Assembly: GCA_963757805.1 (NCBI GenBank)
Contig: CAVWSM010000025.1
Span: forward strand, 310,001 to 374,000
Length of the DNA: 64,000 nt
Direction: 5' to 3'
Source of the DNA: CAVWSM01 sp963757805
GTDB taxonomy: Bacteria; Actinomycetota; Actinomycetes; Jiangellales; Jiangellaceae
Shown piece after piece: positions 37,990-47,463 of this stretch (the stretch's first letter is position 1; every line of letters begins with the position of its first letter). The notes below the pieces were generated by a model. It was not told the DNA's origin. It saw only the letters and a program-made list of their open reading frames with translations, and made no database searches. Both the position numbers and the translations under genes were made by a program.

Positions 37990-39682
37990 CGGGCATCACC
38001 TCGATGCGCTGGTACGGGCCGCCGACGCCGCGCATGGCCGACGCGATCTCTGCGTCCTCAGGGATGAGCGGCAGCGGCGAGTGCCGCAACTCGGCTCCCG
38101 CCGCACGGGGCAGGGACAGCCGGAAATTGGAGCCGTCACCCGGCTCGCCCCAGGCCTGCAGCCACCCGCCGTGCAGCCGCGCATCCTCCAGCGCGATCGA
38201 CAGGCCGAGGCCAGTGCCACCGGTCGTGCGCGCACGGGCCGGGTCGGCACGCCAGAACCGGTTGAACACGAGCGACGACTCCCCCGGCTTGAGGCCGACG
38301 CCGTGGTCGCGCACCGACACGGCGACCGCCTCATCGTCGGCTCCGACGCGCACGATCACGGGTTTGCCCTCGCCGTGCTCGATCGCATTGTTGACGAGGT
38401 TGCGCAGGATGCGTTCGATGCGCCGCCGGTCGACGTCGGCGAGGCATGGCTGGTCGGGCAGCTCGAGCCGCAGCTCGGTCTTCAGGCGACTGGCCACCGA
38501 GCCAGACTCGTCGACGACAAGCCGCACAACGTCGCGGACGTCAACCTGGTCGGTGTCGAGCACCGCCGCTCCGGCGTCGAACCGGCTGATCTCCAGCAGG
38601 TCGGACAGCAGATCCTCGAATCGGTCGAGCTGTGTCTGCAACAGCTCCGCAGCTCGTGCCGTCTCGGGGTCGTACGCGTCACGCGCTTCGTGCAGCACGT
38701 CAGCGGCCATGCGGACGGTCGTGAGCGGCGTACGCAACTCGTGGCTCACGTCTGAGACGAACTGCCGCTGCAACCGCGACAGCTCTTCCAGTTGGCGGAT
38801 CTGCCGCTGCAGGCTGGCCGCCATCTGGTTGAAGCTCGTCGCCAGCCGGGCGAGGTCGTCGCGACCCCGTACGGCCATGCGCTCCTGCAGCCGCCCGCCC
38901 GAGAACCGCTCAGCGGTGCGGGCTGCCACGCGCACCGGGTCGACGACCTGGCGCACCACCAGCCACGCGATCGCGCCGAGCAGCAAGACCAGAAGGAGGG
39001 CGGCGGTCGCCAGCCCGTTGCGCAGCAGATCGACGGTCTCCTGCTGGTCTGTGAGCGGAAACAAGAAATAGAGCCCGAATGGCGACGCCACGGTTGGCAC
39101 GTCAAGCTGTCCGCCGACCGCTAGCCCTGACTCGCCGTCCGTGGTGCCCCTGCGTTCGATCTCGGTGTAGGTCGAGAACACCAGCGGCTCGTCGCCCACC
39201 CTTTCTTGGAGCGATGACGGCACGCTTCCGGGCAAGACCCGCCGCGACGTCACCGGGTTCCGCAGCGGCACCGGGACATCGGGGCCGGCGAGCAGGACAA
39301 CGTCGTAGGTGTCCCCTCCCCGCGTGGCAAGATCCTGGACAACGTCGGTCAGTTGGCTGGCCAGCGCCGGGGCCGTCACGTCGGCGGTCTGCTCGAGCTG
39401 GGCCTGCGCGTCGGCGAGTCCCGCGGCGAACTCCGAAACGGACTGGTCGCGGTGTGCTTCCAGGAGACCGTCCGTGACCTGGCGGACGAGCGTCGCGCCC
39501 AAGAGCGTGACAACAACCAGCGACAGCGCCAACGTCGAGCTGAGCACGCGCAGGGTGAGCGAGCTCTGCCAGGCGATGATGATCGTACGGGTGACGCGAC
39601 GCAGCCAGCCGAAGACACCGGAGGCCGTACGCCCTAGCGGCCCGGCCCGGCGCTCTTGCGGCAGGGCGGGGGTGTCACTCAG
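37979..39682 (-). CDS. mtrB: MtrB sensor histidine kinase, apparent CTG start
   Basis: About 567 residues from CTG 39682. Two transmembrane helices flank an extracytoplasmic domain (about 80-220), followed by HAMP, the H-box FVSDVSHELRTPLTTVRMAADV, and N, D/F and G2 boxes (NLVNNAIEHG, DHGVGL, GTGLGLSIAL). The conserved N-terminus (SDTPALPQERRAGPLGR, GVFGWLRRVTRTIIIAWQSS) is in frame upstream of the first GTG (39547), and no ATG, GTG or TTG precedes it; CTG 39682 overlaps the mtrA stop as CTGA where ATGA would be usual. So the start is a rare CTG or a base error. It phosphorylates MtrA. Confidence 0.92.
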   Translation of the reverse strand: MSDTPALPQERRAGPLGRTASGVFGWLRRVTRTIIIAWQSSLTLRVLSSTLALSLVVVTLLGATLVRQVTDGLLEAHRDQSVSEFAAGLADAQAQLEQTADVTAPALASQLTDVVQDLATRGGDTYDVVLLAGPDVPVPLRNPVTSRRVLPGSVPSSLQERVGDEPLVFSTYTEIERRGTTDGESGLAVGGQLDVPTVASPFGLYFLFPLTDQQETVDLLRNGLATAALLLVLLLGAIAWLVVRQVVDPVRVAARTAERFSGGRLQERMAVRGRDDLARLATSFNQMAASLQRQIRQLEELSRLQRQFVSDVSHELRTPLTTVRMAADVLHEARDAYDPETARAAELLQTQLDRFEDLLSDLLEISRFDAGAAVLDTDQVDVRDVVRLVVDESGSVASRLKTELRLELPDQPCLADVDRRRIERILRNLVNNAIEHGEGKPVIVRVGADDEAVAVSVRDHGVGLKPGESSLVFNRFWRADPARARTTGGTGLGLSIALEDARLHGGWLQAWGEPGDGSNFRLSLPRAAGAELRHSPLPLIPEDAEIASAMRGVGGPYQRIEVMPDAR

Positions 39683-40356
39683 GGGGTGCCCGCCTTGTAG
39701 CCGACACCGCGAACGGTCACCACGAGCTCAGGGCGCTCGGGATCCATTTCGATCTTGGAGCGCAGGCGCTGGACGTGCACGTTGACCAGCCGGGTATCGG
39801 CGGCGTGCCGGTAGCCCCAGACCTTCTCCAGGAGCTCTTCGCGGGTGAACACCTGCCACGGCTTGCGGGCCAGGCAGGCCAGCAGGTCGAACTCCAGCGG
39901 CGTGAGCGCGATCGGGGTGCCGTTGCGGCGCACGGAGTGGCCGGCGACGTCGATCTTGAGATCACCGATCTCGATGCTTTCAGCCTTCGGCTCGTCGGTG
40001 CGGCGCAGGCGCGCCCGCACCCGCGCGACGAGCTCCTTGGGCTTGAACGGCTTGACGACGTAGTCGTCTGCGCCGGACTCCAGGCCGACCACGATGTCGA
40101 CCGTGTCGGTCTTGGCCGTGAGCATCACGATTGGCACGCCGGACTCGGCGCGGATCTCCTTGCAGACGTCGATGCCGTCCTTGCCAGGCAGCATGAGGTC
40201 CAGCAGCACGAGATCAGGCTTGGCCTCGCGGAACAGGCCCATGACCTCATCGCCGCGGGAGACTACAAGCGGCTCGAAGCCCTCGCTGCGCAGCACGATC
40301 CCGAGCATCTCCGCCAGCGCGGTGTCATCGTCAACGATAAGGACACGACCCTTCAT
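39679..40356 (-). CDS. mtrA: MtrA OmpR/PhoB-family response regulator
   Basis: 225 residues from ATG 40356 (upstream in-frame starts have no conserved sequence). The receiver domain has the acidic pocket in VLIVDDD, phospho-acceptor Asp53 (LLDLMLPGKDG), Thr80 and Lys102 (VVKPFKP). The C-terminal winged helix includes LTPLEFDLLACLARKPWQVF and TREELLEKVWGYRHAADTRL followed by VNVHVQRLRSK. MtrA with MtrB governs cell-wall and division genes and often DNA replication in actinobacteria. Operon order mtrA-mtrB-lpqB, with stop/start overlaps. Confidence 0.97.
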   Translation of the reverse strand: MKGRVLIVDDDTALAEMLGIVLRSEGFEPLVVSRGDEVMGLFREAKPDLVLLDLMLPGKDGIDVCKEIRAESGVPIVMLTAKTDTVDIVVGLESGADDYVVKPFKPKELVARVRARLRRTDEPKAESIEIGDLKIDVAGHSVRRNGTPIALTPLEFDLLACLARKPWQVFTREELLEKVWGYRHAADTRLVNVHVQRLRSKIEMDPERPELVVTVRGVGYKAGTP

Positions 40357-40470
40357 GCACCCATGTTGACACCTTGATCCCGGCTGCGCGTAATGCCCGG
40401 TCACCGCGGGAGGCCGGGCGTGGCACGATTTGCGCGACGGCGAGCCGCAGCGGCGAAGCAACGGAGTGTG

Positions 40471-41673
40471 ATGTCTGATACACCAGGCACCCCAGGGTGG
40501 TCGGCTCCGGGTGGTCAGCAGCCGCCTCCGCAGCAGCCGGGCTGGCAGCAGCCCGGCTGGCAGCCGCCCGGGTCGCAGCCGCCGCCTCAGCAGCCCGGGT
40601 GGCAGCCGCAGCAGCCGCAGCAGCCGGTCTGGGGACAGCCGGCACCGCCGGGCTGGGGTTGGGGGCAGCCGCGGCCCGACGTGAAGCCCGGTGTTGTCGC
40701 ACTCCGACCGCTCGGCGTCGGCGAGCTGCTCGACGGGGCCGTGGCCAGCCTGCGGGAGAACCCCGCTGCGATGCTCGGCATCTCGGCGCTCGTGGCGGTC
40801 GTCGTACAGGTCGTCGAGACGTTCGCCCTCTGGCTGTTCGTCGAAGACGTCACAGGCGTCGACCCCGACAACACGGTGACCACCGAGCAGGCGGAGGCGC
40901 TCCTGGGGGCCGGCCTGGTGGCGCTGAGCATCTCGGCGATCGTGACCTGGCTCGCGTCGATCTTCCTCACCGGGATGCTCACGGTGGTGGTCAGCCGAGC
41001 GGTTCTCGGCCGCAAGGTCAGCCCGGGTGAGGCGTGGCGGGCCGCCCGTGGGCGCCTGCCAAAGCTGGTGTTGCTCACGTTGACGGTGAGCCTCATCACA
41101 CTGTCGCCGTTCCTGATCACGACCGTATTGGTCGTCGCGCTCGTCATCGCGGGCGCCGAATCAGCGGCGTTGGCCGCACTGTTCCTCTTCCTGCCTGCGG
41201 CCCCGTTGGCCCTCTGGATTTACGTACGGCTCGTGCTGTCGACACCGGCCTTCATGCTTGAGACGACTGACGGGCGGCCCGCCACCATCCGACAGGCGTT
41301 GCGCCGGTCCTCCCAGCTGGTGCGCGGCTCGTGGTGGCGCACGTTCGGCGTCTGGCTGCTCGGTGTCATCCTGACCTTCATCATCAGCGGCGTGGTGACG
41401 ACGCCAGTGTCGTTCCTGTTGCCCGAGATCGCCGGAGATGCATTCGTCAACGCTGATGGCAGCCCGACGCCGCTGTTCCTACTCGTCAACGCCCTGAGCG
41501 CGATCCTCGTCACGACCTTGACCGCTCCGTTCAGCGCGGCCCTCATCGTGCTGCTGTACGTCGACCGCCGCATTCGCCGCGAGGGGCTCGACATCGAGCT
41601 CGCCCGCGCCGCGGGCGTCAGCATCCCGGGCCGCACACCGCCGCCTCCGACACCGGCCGGCCCGGTCCCGTGA
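40471..41673 (+). CDS. Multi-pass membrane protein with Pro/Gln-rich N-terminus
   Basis: 400 residues; GTG 40468 just before the ATG is a possible alternative. The first 75 residues are repeats of QQPGWQ, PPGSQ and PQQP and are surely disordered. Then LRPLGVGELLDGAVASLREN opens a region of about seven transmembrane helices, resembling the membrane domain of glycerophosphodiester-phosphodiesterase-like proteins (DUF7847-type, from memory). It overlaps the DUF4129 gene by 4 bases and leads the DUF4129-DUF4350-MoxR-DUF58 unit; divergent from mtrA. The function may be envelope-related (inference). Confidence 0.75.
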   Translation: MSDTPGTPGWSAPGGQQPPPQQPGWQQPGWQPPGSQPPPQQPGWQPQQPQQPVWGQPAPPGWGWGQPRPDVKPGVVALRPLGVGELLDGAVASLRENPAAMLGISALVAVVVQVVETFALWLFVEDVTGVDPDNTVTTEQAEALLGAGLVALSISAIVTWLASIFLTGMLTVVVSRAVLGRKVSPGEAWRAARGRLPKLVLLTLTVSLITLSPFLITTVLVVALVIAGAESAALAALFLFLPAAPLALWIYVRLVLSTPAFMLETTDGRPATIRQALRRSSQLVRGSWWRTFGVWLLGVILTFIISGVVTTPVSFLLPEIAGDAFVNADGSPTPLFLLVNALSAILVTTLTAPFSAALIVLLYVDRRIRREGLDIELARAAGVSIPGRTPPPPTPAGPVP

Positions 41674-42323
41674 CGGTTCAGATCGACCGCGACGAGGCGC
41701 GTCGACTGGCCGAGCGCGAGCTGGCTGACCCGAAGTACGAGGACGAGCCGTCTCTGCCGGAGCGGATTGTCCAATGGGTACTGGACCGCATTGCCGACGT
41801 GCTCGACGGTGCGGCGGGAGCCAGCCCGGGCCAGTGGCTCGCCGGCCTTGCTGCTGTCGCCCTTCTCGTGATCATCGGACTCGCGGTGCGCCGCCAGGTC
41901 CGCCTCGGCAACCCACGGACAGCCGCGGGTGAGCTGTTCGGCGAGAGGGTCGTGTCGGCGGCCGAGCATCTCGCCGCCGCGGACGCGGCCGCTGCCCGCG
42001 GTGACTGGCGCACGGCGGTCGTCGAGCGGTTCCGCGGGGTTGTCCGCGGTCTCGAGGAACGCAACGTCATCGAGGCTCGACCCGGTCGTACCGCCGACGA
42101 GGCGGCCCTCGACGCCGGCGCCGCGTTGCCATCCAGCGCTGCCGCGCTGCGCGAGGGCGCCGTGGCTTTCGACCGGGTGCGCTACGGCGACTATGCGGCG
42201 ACCGAGGCCGACGACGCGCGCCTGCGGGCGCTCGTCGACGCCGCTGTTTCGGCGCAACGGCACCCAGCGTCGATAGGTTCGACGCGGGGTGGCGTTGCGT
42301 CGAAACAGGAGCCGCCGCGATGA
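41670..42323 (+). CDS. DUF4129 membrane protein
   Basis: 217 residues from GTG 41670, overlapping the upstream stop (GTGA). A cytoplasmic N-terminus (VQIDRDEARRLAERELADPKY) precedes a transmembrane helix (about 55-75), and the DUF4129 domain with AARGDWRTAVVERFRGVVRGL follows. The family occurs next to transglutaminase and MoxR-DUF58 genes and is thought to act in envelope assembly. It overlaps the DUF4350 start by 4 bases. Confidence 0.82.
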   Translation: MTVQIDRDEARRLAERELADPKYEDEPSLPERIVQWVLDRIADVLDGAAGASPGQWLAGLAAVALLVIIGLAVRRQVRLGNPRTAAGELFGERVVSAAEHLAAADAAAARGDWRTAVVERFRGVVRGLEERNVIEARPGRTADEAALDAGAALPSSAAALREGAVAFDRVRYGDYAATEADDARLRALVDAAVSAQRHPASIGSTRGGVASKQEPPR

Positions 42324-43470
42324 CCGTGGCGGTGACCAGCAGCCCCGCCGGACCCACACTCGCCGAGCGAGGTCGGCGGCTGCGCTGGCCGCTCATCATC
42401 GGCGCGGTCATGCTGGTCGCGGCCATCGTCCTGGCCCTGGTCTCGTCGCGGGAACGGCGCGGATATCTCGATCCGCAGGGGGTCGACCGGTTCGGTGCCG
42501 GCGCGGTCGTGCAGCTGCTCGAGGACCAGGGCGTCGAGGTGATCGAGGCGCGCACGAGCTCGGCGGCGCTCGACGCCGCCACCGCGGACAGCACGGTGCT
42601 TGTGACCGTGCCCGGGCTGGTTTCTGTCAACACCGTGGTCGACCTCGTCGATATCGGCCCCGACCTGGTGCTCGTTGCGCCAGGGGACGACGTCACGACG
42701 TATTTGCCGGAGGCCACGTTCGCACCCGCCCCGACAGAGGTGCTTGCGCCCGACTGTGAGCTGGACGCCGCCGTGCGAGCAGGGCCGGCCTTGCTCGGTG
42801 GCGCATACGCGATCGACGACGAGGTCGTCGGCGCGGAGATCACCCACTGCTACCCCAGCAGCGGGGGTGCGGGTCTGCTCGTTTCCACCACCGCAGCGAG
42901 CACCGTCACCGTGCTCGGCGCGCCAGAGCCTCTGATGAACGAACACCTCGACGAGGAGGGCAACGCCGCGCTCGCGCTCAACCTGCTCGGCGCCGACGAC
43001 AGGCTTGTCTGGTACCGCCCGACCATCGAAACCGCACCAGGGGACGAGACCTCGTTCACCGCGCTGCTCCCCGACTGGGTCGAGCCCGCCGTGTGGCAGC
43101 TTGGGATCGCCGCCGCCCTTGCTGCGATCTGGCGCGCCCGCCGGCTTGGCCGTCTGGTGCCCGAGCCGCTGCCTGTGGTCGTGCCGGCCTCGGAGACGGT
43201 GTACGGGCGGGCCAGGCTCTACCGCCGCGGGCGCTCGCGGGGCCACGCCGCGGGAGTGCTCCGCGCCGGGAGCCTCGTACGCATCGTCGCTGTTCTCGGT
43301 CTGCCCAAGGACGCCCCGATCGGGGCCGTTGTCGCCGCTGCAGCGGCGCGGACCGGCCGCGACCCGGCGGTGACGCACGCACTGTTGGCCGGTCCCGAGC
43401 CACCCGATGACGCCGCACTGGTGCAGCTCGCGCATGATCTGGAAACCCTTGAGCAGGAGGTTCGCCGCCC

Positions 43471-43474
<4 letters not shown>
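42320..43474 (+). CDS. DUF4350 membrane protein
   Basis: 384 residues. Transmembrane helix at about 25-45, then SSRERRGYLDPQGVDRFGAG and ALVQLL-like GAVVQLLEDQGVEVIEARTS, the DUF4350 signature, an extracytoplasmic domain and a second helix near 255-275, followed by a cytoplasmic tail with RARLYRRGRSRGHAAGVLR. The DUF4350 fold resembles glutamine amidotransferase-like domains and may bind or sense something at the envelope (inference). Both ends overlap neighbouring genes by 4 bases. Confidence 0.82.
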
Positions 43475-44436
<962 letters not shown>

Positions 44437-44451
44437 CCGGGGTCGATCGAG

Positions 44452-45747
44452 ATGGCAGTGACCGGCCGGCTCGCCGCCTTGGCTGCGCTTGGGGCGGTCA
44501 TCGTTGCCACCGTCGCTCCGTCATGGGCGGGAATCGCTGTGGTGGAGGGCGTCCTGCTGCTCGGCGTGTTCATCGACCTAGCGATGGCGGGAGCCGTACG
44601 GCCGCTGCAGCTCGTACGCTCGGGTGACGAGCGCGTACGGCTGGGCGAAGCCGCGCAGCAACAGCTCACCGTCACCAACCCGGGGTCGCGGCGAGTCCGC
44701 GGAGTCATCCGCGACGCCTGGCAGCCCTCGGCGGGCGCGACGCCTGGGCGGTGGACACTCGACATCGGGTCCGGTGAGCGGCGCACGTACGAAGTCATCC
44801 TCGCGCCGACGCGTCGCGGCGACCGGCTCGCCGACCGGGTGACCGTACGGTCGTACGGGCCGCTCGGCCTGGCCGCCCGGCAGGTGTCGCACGCGGTGCC
44901 CGGCCGGATCCGGGCGCTGCCACCGTTCGCGTCGCGGCGACACCTGCCGTCGCGGCTGGCTCGGCTGCGTGACCTGGACGGCCGGCAGGCGTTGCTCGTG
45001 CGCGGGGCGGGCACTGAGTTCGACAGTCTGCGCGAGTACGTCCCCGGCGACGACGTACGCTCCATCGACTGGCGGGCGAGCGCCCGCGCCGCCGACGTGA
45101 TGGTCCGCACCTGGCGACCCGAACGCGACCGGCACATCCTGCTCGTCATCGACACCAGCCGTACGTCTGCGGCGCGGGTGGACGACGCACCCAGACTCGA
45201 CGCGGTGCTCGATGCCGCCCTGCTGTTGATGGCGCTCGCAAGTCGCGCAGGCGATCGGGTCGACCTGCTGGCCTATGACCGACGCGTACGCGCCGAAGTG
45301 ACCCGTGCGTCGGCGACCCAGCTGTTGCCCACCGCCGTCGAAGCGATGGCCACGTTGGAGCCGGCGCTGGTCGAGGCCGACTTTCGCGGGCTTGTCGCGG
45401 AGGCACTCGACCGGGCCGGGCGGCGCAGCCTGGTCGTGCTGTGCACGGGGCTGGAGACAGCCTCGGTGGTGGAGGGGTTGCTCCCCGTCGTGGCGCCGCT
45501 GGCGCGGCGACACACCGTCGTGCTGGCGTCGGTGGCCGACCCAGCTCTGCGTTCGGTCGCGGCCGCTCGCGACGACACCGACGCGGTCTACGGCGCTGCA
45601 GCGGCGGAGCAGGCTTTGGCCGAGCGGCAGCAGGTGATCGCGCTGCTTGCGCAACGCGGCGTACAGGTGGTGGATGCGCCACCGTCCGAGCTGGCACCGG
45701 ATTTGGCCGACGCCTACCTCGAGCTCAAGGCCGCCGGACGCCTCTGA
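44452..45747 (+). CDS. DUF58 protein
   Basis: 431 residues. Two N-terminal transmembrane helices (about 10-45), a beta-sandwich segment (EAAQQQLTVTNPGSRRVRG, IRALPPFASRRHLPSRLAR), then the DUF58 motif GTEFDSLREYVPGDDVRSID followed by WRASARAADVMVRTW, and a VWA-like region with HILLVIDTSRTSA (MIDAS-like DxSxT is altered to DTSRT). DUF58 proteins partner with MoxR ATPases. The gene starts 15 bases after moxR. Confidence 0.9.
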   Translation: MAVTGRLAALAALGAVIVATVAPSWAGIAVVEGVLLLGVFIDLAMAGAVRPLQLVRSGDERVRLGEAAQQQLTVTNPGSRRVRGVIRDAWQPSAGATPGRWTLDIGSGERRTYEVILAPTRRGDRLADRVTVRSYGPLGLAARQVSHAVPGRIRALPPFASRRHLPSRLARLRDLDGRQALLVRGAGTEFDSLREYVPGDDVRSIDWRASARAADVMVRTWRPERDRHILLVIDTSRTSAARVDDAPRLDAVLDAALLLMALASRAGDRVDLLAYDRRVRAEVTRASATQLLPTAVEAMATLEPALVEADFRGLVAEALDRAGRRSLVVLCTGLETASVVEGLLPVVAPLARRHTVVLASVADPALRSVAAARDDTDAVYGAAAAEQALAERQQVIALLAQRGVQVVDAPPSELAPDLADAYLELKAAGRL

Positions 45748-45762
45748 GCCGGACAATCCCCA

Positions 45763-46098
45763 TTACGGGCGGATGGGCAGCACCAGCACGAGCCGCAGCA
45801 GCTCCTCGACTGCTGACATGTGTTCTCTGGTCGCGTTCCCGATGTGATTACTGAGCCGGTCAACAGAGATCGAGCGGATCTGATCGGCCTGCGCGTATGA
45901 GATCTTGCCCAATCCATCGTGATCGATCTCGGCGCGGAACGGACCCGGTGTGCCGGTCAGGGGCACGACAACCGACATGCCTGATGTGTGCATGCGGTCG
46001 TCGCTCACCACTAGGACAGGTCGGACCTTGGTCTGCTCATGTCCACGGTGTGGCCGCAAGTCCGCCCACCACAGGTCACTGCGGTGAACCTGCCTCAC
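45763..46098 (-). CDS. mazF: MazF/PemK-type endoribonuclease toxin
   Basis: 111 residues. The fold pattern is RSDLWWADLRPHRGHEQTKVRPVLVVSD (with the G-x-x-x-x-x-R-P-x-L-V motif), VVVPLTG, HDGLGKISYAQADQIRSISVDR and a C-terminal helix. MazF toxins cut mRNA or tRNA at short motifs. The start overlaps the antitoxin stop by 4 bases. The pair sits between DUF58 and SpoIIM genes that are normally neighbours, so it is probably an insertion of two genes. Confidence 0.9.
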   Translation of the reverse strand: MRQVHRSDLWWADLRPHRGHEQTKVRPVLVVSDDRMHTSGMSVVVPLTGTPGPFRAEIDHDGLGKISYAQADQIRSISVDRLSNHIGNATREHMSAVEELLRLVLVLPIRP

Positions 46099-46367
46099 TG
46101 GTCTCTCACGACTGGATCGTCATCGTCCAGGCCGTCGGCAATGGTTGCGTCAAACTCCGCGGCGTCGCGCTGCGCCTGCTCCTTGTTGACCGGATCGGCG
46201 TAGAAGCGTTCGTAGTCGTCCCAGAGCGCCGCCGTGCGCACGGCCTCGGCGTCGCGGCGCAGCAAGTCGGTGATGTAGGCGGACAACGACTGATGAGTTT
46301 CCTTGGCACGGGCCTTGGCGGTGTCTGCGACCTCGTCGGGTACGCGCGCCTGCAGGAGAGTTGCCAT
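46095..46367 (-). CDS. Ribbon-helix-helix antitoxin of the MazF-like toxin
   Basis: 90 residues. The N-terminus ATLLQARVPDEVADTAKARAKETHQSLSAYITDLLRR matches a ribbon-helix-helix DNA-binding domain (a beta strand then two helices). The C-terminal half is acidic (FDATIADGLDDDDP) and could wrap the toxin. The start ATG is preceded six bases upstream by TAGCCT, a -10 element, so translation is probably leaderless. Two tandem 12-bp repeats lie next to that element. An autoregulated antitoxin-toxin operon is the natural reading. Confidence 0.88.
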   Translation of the reverse strand: MATLLQARVPDEVADTAKARAKETHQSLSAYITDLLRRDAEAVRTAALWDDYERFYADPVNKEQAQRDAAEFDATIADGLDDDDPVVRDQ

Positions 46368-46373
46368 GTCCCT

Positions 46374-46413
46374 AGGCTACCCAGACTCATGCAGAATTGC
46401 ATGCAGAAGTGCA
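46374..46413 (-). promoter_or_regulatory. Antitoxin promoter and tandem 12-bp operator
   Basis: On the minus strand TAGCCT (46379-46374) is six bases before the ATG. Immediately upstream, TGCAGAATTGCA (46390-46401) and TGCAGAAGTGCA (46402-46413) are directly abutting repeats with palindromic TGCA ends on each. Position over the -35 region suits autorepression by the ribbon-helix-helix antitoxin (inference). Confidence 0.6.
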
Positions 46414-46416
46414 GGG

Positions 46417-47415
46417 TCAGGCGGAGACGGGGACGACAGCACCGCGGTCGTGCACATCGATGTCGCCGGTCTCCCCGGCCCGGACTGCCCGGCCGCCGAG
46501 CACCCACACGTACGCAAGGAACGCGATCTCTGCCAGCACCCCAATGCTGATGCGCGCCCAGGTGGGCAGCCCTGAAGGCGTCACGAACGCCTCGATCACC
46601 CCCGACACCAGCAGCACACCGGCGAGCCCGATCGCCACCCCCACCGCGGCGCGGCCCTCCTCCGCGATCGCCTGCGCCCGCGGGCGACCACCGGGGTCGA
46701 TCACCGTCCAGCCGAGCCGCAGTCCCGTTCCCGCTGCGACGAACACCGCCGTCAGCTCCAGCAACCCGTGCGGCGTGATGAGCCCGAAGAAGATGTCGAG
46801 CCGTCCGTTGGCCGCCATCAGCCCCCCGGACACGCCTACGTTGACCGCGTTGGACCACAGCAGATAGATGACCGGCAACCCGAGCAGCACACCTGTGATG
46901 AGCGACATGGCCGCGACCAGTGCGTTGTTGGTCCACACCTGCGCGGCGAACGAGCTTGCGGGGTTCTCCGAGTAGTAGTTCTCGAAGTCTTGCTCGACCA
47001 GCTGCCGGATCTCGTCCGGCGCGGCGATCGACGCCTGCACGTCAGGGTTGGCGGCCACCCACCAGCCGACCGCAAAGCTCACGACGACGAAGACGAACGC
47101 CGTGGGCACCCACCAACGCCGACTTCGATAGACCGCCGCAGGGAACCCGGCGAGCACAAAGTGCGAAAGGCTGCGCCGCCCCGGATCCGAGCCGCCGGTG
47201 ACCGCGCCGCGCGCGCGAGCGAGCAACGTAGACAGCTCGGCGACGACCGAGGCGTCTGGGGCGGCGCTGCGTACGACGGACAGGTGCGTGGCGACCCGCT
47301 GGTACAGAGTGACGAGCTCGTCGGCTTCGGGGCCGGACAGGCGCCGTCGGCCGGACAGCTTTGCCAGCCGATCCCACTGCGGGCGGTGAGCGAGGACGTA
47401 CGCATCCAGATCCAT
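46417..47415 (-). CDS. SpoIIM (stage II sporulation protein M)-family membrane protein
   Basis: 332 residues. The N-terminal helical domain has ALARAR-like repeats and RLSGPEADELVTLYQRVATHL, followed by six helices with AANPDVQASIAAPDEIRQLV, NNALVAAMSLITGVLLGLPV, LLWSNAVNVGVSGGLMAANG and FFGLITPHGLLELTAVFVAA, all typical of the SpoIIM family that accompanies MoxR-DUF58-RDD genes in non-sporulating actinobacteria. Divergent from the RDD gene. A TAGTCT element lies 9 bases before its ATG. Confidence 0.88.
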   Translation of the reverse strand: MDLDAYVLAHRPQWDRLAKLSGRRRLSGPEADELVTLYQRVATHLSVVRSAAPDASVVAELSTLLARARGAVTGGSDPGRRSLSHFVLAGFPAAVYRSRRWWVPTAFVFVVVSFAVGWWVAANPDVQASIAAPDEIRQLVEQDFENYYSENPASSFAAQVWTNNALVAAMSLITGVLLGLPVIYLLWSNAVNVGVSGGLMAANGRLDIFFGLITPHGLLELTAVFVAAGTGLRLGWTVIDPGGRPRAQAIAEEGRAAVGVAIGLAGVLLVSGVIEAFVTPSGLPTWARISIGVLAEIAFLAYVWVLGGRAVRAGETGDIDVHDRGAVVPVSA

Positions 47416-47463
47416 GTCGCTGGCAGACTATGTGTTCCCCCAGCAGGTAGGGAGCGCCGACCC

